Both the position numbers and the translations under genes were made by a program. 44,533 nucleotides of DNA from Bryobacterales bacterium (GTDB lineage Bacteria; Acidobacteriota; Terriglobia; Bryobacterales; UBA6623), in assembly GCA_028819255.1 (NCBI GenBank), contig JAPPMB010000024.1, positions 1-44,533 of the forward strand, given 5' to 3'. The notes under the pieces were generated by a model that was not told the origin of the DNA, made no database searches, and saw only the letters and a list, made by a program, of their open reading frames with translations. Positions 42,349-44,533 of the stretch are shown here, in pieces (position 1 is the first letter of the stretch; every line of letters starts with the position of its first letter).

Positions 42349-42800
42349 ACCTCGTCGACGCCAACCCGCTCGTGCACGCGCACGTGGCTTCATTCCCGCA
42401 GCACGAGCGGGCGCGTACGTGCCCGCAGCACGAGCGGGCGCGTACGTGGTTGGACGACCGCATCAATGCCGCTGCTCCCGTGGGGCTTCCGTGGCCCAGT
42501 CTGCTGGCCTTCGTGCGGATTGTCACCAATCCGCGCATCTTCGATCGGCCGGCCGCGGTGTCCACCGCGTGGCTTCAGGTGGAGTCACGGCTCGCGACGC
42601 GGTCGGTCTGGATCCCAATGCCGACGGAGCGCCATCAGGTGGTGCTCTCTCCGCTCATGGCGAGTGCGGAGGGCCGTGCAAATCTTGTTCCCGACGCCCA
42701 CCTGGCGGCTCTGGCCATCGAGCACGGCCTCGTTCTCTGCTCGACCGACGGTGACTTTGCCCGGTTCAATGGTCTGGAGTGGCAGAACCCGTTGCGGTAG
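42345..42800 (+). CDS. VapC-type PIN-domain ribonuclease toxin with an internal duplication
   Basis: 151 residues, GTG start overlapping the antitoxin stop. PIN-domain acidic residues are visible: Asp5 in VDANPLV, Asp117 in VPDAHLAALA, and Asp135/Asp137 in STDGDFARF. The second acidic position is not obvious. GLPWPSLLAFVRIVTNPRIF marks the subfamily common in soil and marine bacteria. Residues 18-26 (PQHERARTC) and 27-35 (PQHERARTW) are a tandem duplicate of what is one block in relatives, encoded by a perfect 27-bp repeat. This adds nine residues at the end of the first helix region and may weaken the nuclease. VapC toxins cut tRNA or rRNA. Confidence 0.85.
   Translation: MNLVDANPLVHAHVASFPQHERARTCPQHERARTWLDDRINAAAPVGLPWPSLLAFVRIVTNPRIFDRPAAVSTAWLQVESRLATRSVWIPMPTERHQVVLSPLMASAEGRANLVPDAHLAALAIEHGLVLCSTDGDFARFNGLEWQNPLR
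42395..42448 (+). repeat. Perfect 27-bp in-frame tandem duplication in the toxin gene
   Basis: Two identical 27-base units lie head to tail at 42395-42421 and 42422-42448 (cccgcagcacgagcgggcgc and seven more bases). Being a multiple of three, the duplication keeps the frame. It is most simply a recent slippage or recombination event. Confidence 0.95.
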
Positions 42801-42813
42801 CGCCGCGCGGGGC

Positions 42814-43251
42814 TCACGAGCAGCAGGTTGCGGGTGCGCAGTCGTCCGCGCAGGACGAATGCCGGCCGGCGACCGTCTTGTGGAGTTGCCCGGCGTCTCC
42901 CGACTTCACGTACCACTCCCAGTGGGCTCCGTCGGGGTCGGACATCCACGTCTCCGTCTTCTCTGCATAGCAGCAGATCGTGTCCTCGACACCGGTCGTC
43001 TCGAGCCCGGCCCGGTGCAGGCGCCGTTCGGCCGACGCAACCTCCTCGGCCGTCTCAACCTCGACGCCCGGGTGGTTGAGTGTACCTCCCTCTCGACCCT
43101 CGAAGAGGACCAGCTTCAGTGGCGGATCGGCAATCGCGAAGTTCGCGTAGCCTGGCTTCACCTTCGCGGGGGCGGTGTCGAACAGGCGGGTGTAGAAGGC
43201 GATCGCCTTGTCGAGGTCGGTCACGTTTATCGCTAGCTGTACTCGGGACAT
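42814..43251 (-). CDS. ArsI/CadI-family glyoxalase-fold protein (possible C-As lyase)
   Basis: 145 residues, vicinal-oxygen-chelate fold. The sequence RVQLAINVTDLDKAIAFYTR, PGYANFAIADPPLKLVL, GTLNHPGVEV and the C-terminal half with DTICCYAEKTETW are typical of ArsI, a ferrous dioxygenase that splits the carbon-arsenic bond of organoarsenicals, and of the related cadmium-induced CadI. Candidate metal ligands are Gln5, His60 and Glu112. The vicinal Cys93-Cys94 pair binds the arsenical in ArsI. A C-terminal tail with four more cysteines (134, 138, 143, 144) is also family-like. No arsR, arsM or arsenic transporter is adjacent. ATG 43251 is chosen at the family start. Confidence 0.85.
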   Translation of the reverse strand: MSRVQLAINVTDLDKAIAFYTRLFDTAPAKVKPGYANFAIADPPLKLVLFEGREGGTLNHPGVEVETAEEVASAERRLHRAGLETTGVEDTICCYAEKTETWMSDPDGAHWEWYVKSGDAGQLHKTVAGRHSSCADDCAPATCCS

Positions 43252-43429
43252 GGTGTGCTCTTTCGATGGCGTCAAGGCAGCGCGAGCTATCCAATTCTTG
43301 CAACGCGTTGCGAAATAGACACTTAAAGCCAGTCCGCCATCCTTGATTCCCTCGCCCATGACCACTTTCCAGACAGGAATCCGGCGGACCATCCGAGCCA
43401 TTCCGGCACCGCTCCAGATTGCAGCCTGT

Positions 43430-43732
43430 TCACTTCACGTCGCTGATCAGCGTTCCGACTGCGCCGCCCGACAAGCCAGTTGATTCAGCCGTCCGCTCCT
43501 CGGGATGGTGCATCGTCAACGCGGGCAAGCCTGCCGGATGCTCCTCGCCATCCAGCATAACCTCGTCGCGACGCACCGGCACCGGCGGCAGGTAGCGCCA
43601 CCGGTCGCCGTCGAACCGCACGAACAGTGTCCCGTCGCGGATTTCGACGACTGTCCCGCAGTACGCTTCACGTGGCGACTTCCGCGTGATCCGAACGCGC
43701 GAACCAACAGCGATTCGTCCTGAACCGGTCAT
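43430..43732 (-). CDS. Small SH3/KOW-like protein, function unknown
   Basis: 100 residues from ATG 43732; a GTG at 43801 with ggaagag ahead is possible too. The N-terminal 60 residues look like an SH3 or KOW barrel: GRIAVGSRVRITRK, YCGTVVEIRDGTLFVRFDGDRWRYL. The rest is low-complexity and probably disordered. No ribosome binding site is convincing at 43732. It stands between the ArsI-like gene and the hydrolase with all three on the minus strand. Confidence 0.5.
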   Translation of the reverse strand: MTGSGRIAVGSRVRITRKSPREAYCGTVVEIRDGTLFVRFDGDRWRYLPPVPVRRDEVMLDGEEHPAGLPALTMHHPEERTAESTGLSGGAVGTLISDVK

Positions 43733-43913
43733 CCTGCCAGCGATTTCGGGCCTTGCGTGGCAGGACTTTATCAGCCGTCGCTCTTCCAGGGCTACAGCCA
43801 CACAACTGAACGGCCCGCATCGCCGCCACGACTGTGCCGGTCGCCAAGCCGAGAGCCCCCGATCGACCAGTGAATACCCGTTCCTTCAAAAGGTGCCTCC
43901 GTGACACGCGCGG

Positions 43914-44533
43914 CTACGCTGCCCGCAGGAACTCCAGCAGCAGGCGGACGGTCTCCTCGGGCCGCTCCTGCTGCACCCAGTGGCCGGAGCCGTCGAGCAG
44001 GTACGCGCCGCGAAAGTCGGTGCAGGCGCTCTCCTGCATCCGCTCGAACGCCCCCGGGCGCTGAAAGACGCCCCAGTCGCTCGCGCCGCCGATGAACAGC
44101 GACGGGATGTCGATCGTGCGGCCGGCGAAGGTCAGCGGCTCGTCCGTGATCACGCCTGAGCGGTACCACTGCAGGCCGCCTTGGAACCCGTTGCGCTCGT
44201 ACTCCGTGCTGTAGACGCGCAGCTCGTCGTCGGGCAGCCAGCGGTTGGCTGCGATCTCGGCCGCGGTCGGCATCTCGCGGGCGACAGTCTCCGCCATGCC
44301 CATGTCGAGGTCCATGATGTAGTAGGTCGGCATCTGCGCGACCTCGGCGGCCGTCCACGATGCCAGCCGGTTTGGGCGGTTCGCGTCCCAGTCGGCGCTC
44401 TTGTGGTGGTAGTAGGCGCGCAGGAACGCGTGGACGCCCTGCGGGGCGCGCCACATGTTGGGGTTTGCCTCGCGTGTTCGGTAGTAGCGCTGGTAGTGCT
44501 TGCGCGGGCGGGGCAGGCGCGCCAGCTCCTCGT
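43914..44533 (-). CDS. Alpha/beta hydrolase (epoxide-hydrolase-like), partial at the window edge
   Basis: C-terminal part of about 206 residues; the frame is open through the right edge (PRKHYQRYYRTREANPNMWRA), so an ATG at 44456 is internal. The cap domain includes YYHHKSADW, WTAAEVAQMPTYYIMD and GGLQWYRSGV. The core resumes with IDIPSLFIGGASDWGVF, giving the acidic residue of the triad, and GSGHWVQQERPEETVRLLLEFL, giving the catalytic His. The nucleophile motif lies outside the window. Epoxide hydrolase or a haloalkane-type hydrolase is likely; the substrate is unknown. Confidence 0.85.
   Translation of the reverse strand, partial: EELARLPRPRKHYQRYYRTREANPNMWRAPQGVHAFLRAYYHHKSADWDANRPNRLASWTAAEVAQMPTYYIMDLDMGMAETVAREMPTAAEIAANRWLPDDELRVYSTEYERNGFQGGLQWYRSGVITDEPLTFAGRTIDIPSLFIGGASDWGVFQRPGAFERMQESACTDFRGAYLLDGSGHWVQQERPEETVRLLLEFLRAA

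Noticed and set aside
1..44533. CRISPR arrays, tRNA and rRNA genes
   Set aside because: No regularly spaced repeats beyond the two described, and no cloverleaf with a GTTC-type T-loop or rRNA-like segment was seen by eye. A covariance-model scan would be decisive.

Overview
The window is GC-rich, densely coded DNA from a Gram-negative (diderm) bacterium. Evidence for an outer membrane includes an LptE-type LPS-assembly lipoprotein, a predicted outer-membrane beta-barrel, several predicted lipoproteins and a periplasmic cytochrome c maturation system. Gene content (variant Ccm proteins, FG-GAP/ASPIC proteins, an SSS symporter with a DUF6772-like partner, DUF465-psd-pssA) would fit Acidobacteriota or a similar environmental lineage. 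That placement is inference; no rRNA or other phylogenetic marker lies in the window.

Region 1 (about 1-9.65 kb) is accessory and decaying. It holds the 3' end of a group II intron with its reverse transcriptase, a degenerate IS1595-type transposase fragment, a predicted HEAT-like lipoprotein, an ISNCY-type transposase cut off after its N-terminal domain next to an unusual inverted repeat, a Tat-exported sulfite-oxidase-type molybdoenzyme, and a large Eco57I/type IIG-like restriction-modification gene split by a single in-frame TAG. Long stretches without genes separate these items.

Region 2 (9.65-25.6 kb) is housekeeping. It contains yggX with a translationally coupled membrane protein, acetoacetyl-CoA synthetase, a predicted beta-propeller lipoprotein, and a minus-strand cytochrome c maturation operon read ccmE-ccmF-ccmH-ccmI-like-(membrane-anchored Ig-like protein)-ccmA-ccmB, followed by a Gfo/Idh/MocA oxidoreductase. 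CcmE carries a CxxxY haem site instead of HxxxY, CcmH has an atypical cysteine cluster, and ccmC is absent. Divergent from it lie a C-terminal processing protease and an envelope operon: DUF465, phosphatidylserine decarboxylase, phosphatidylserine synthase, LptE.

Region 3 (26-30.6 kb) holds three overlapping genes (SSS symporter, DUF6772-like protein, small beta-rich protein) and then a secreted FG-GAP/ASPIC protein with seven calcium-type loops. The three-gene unit is the best candidate here for a poorly described system.

Region 4 (31.2-36.2 kb) is the branched-chain amino acid operon ilvB-ilvN-ilvC-cimA, implying isoleucine synthesis through citramalate.

Region 5 (36.4-44.5 kb) is mixed: small membrane and outer-membrane proteins, a MauG-type cytochrome c peroxidase pseudogene with at least four frame changes, rarA coupled to a TrmH-family RNA methyltransferase, divergent tsaC, a broken DUF4338/DruA-like remnant, a VapBC-type toxin-antitoxin pair whose toxin carries a perfect 27-bp in-frame tandem duplication, an ArsI/CadI-type enzyme, a small SH3-like protein, and an alpha/beta hydrolase running off the right edge. 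I saw no tRNA, rRNA or CRISPR array.
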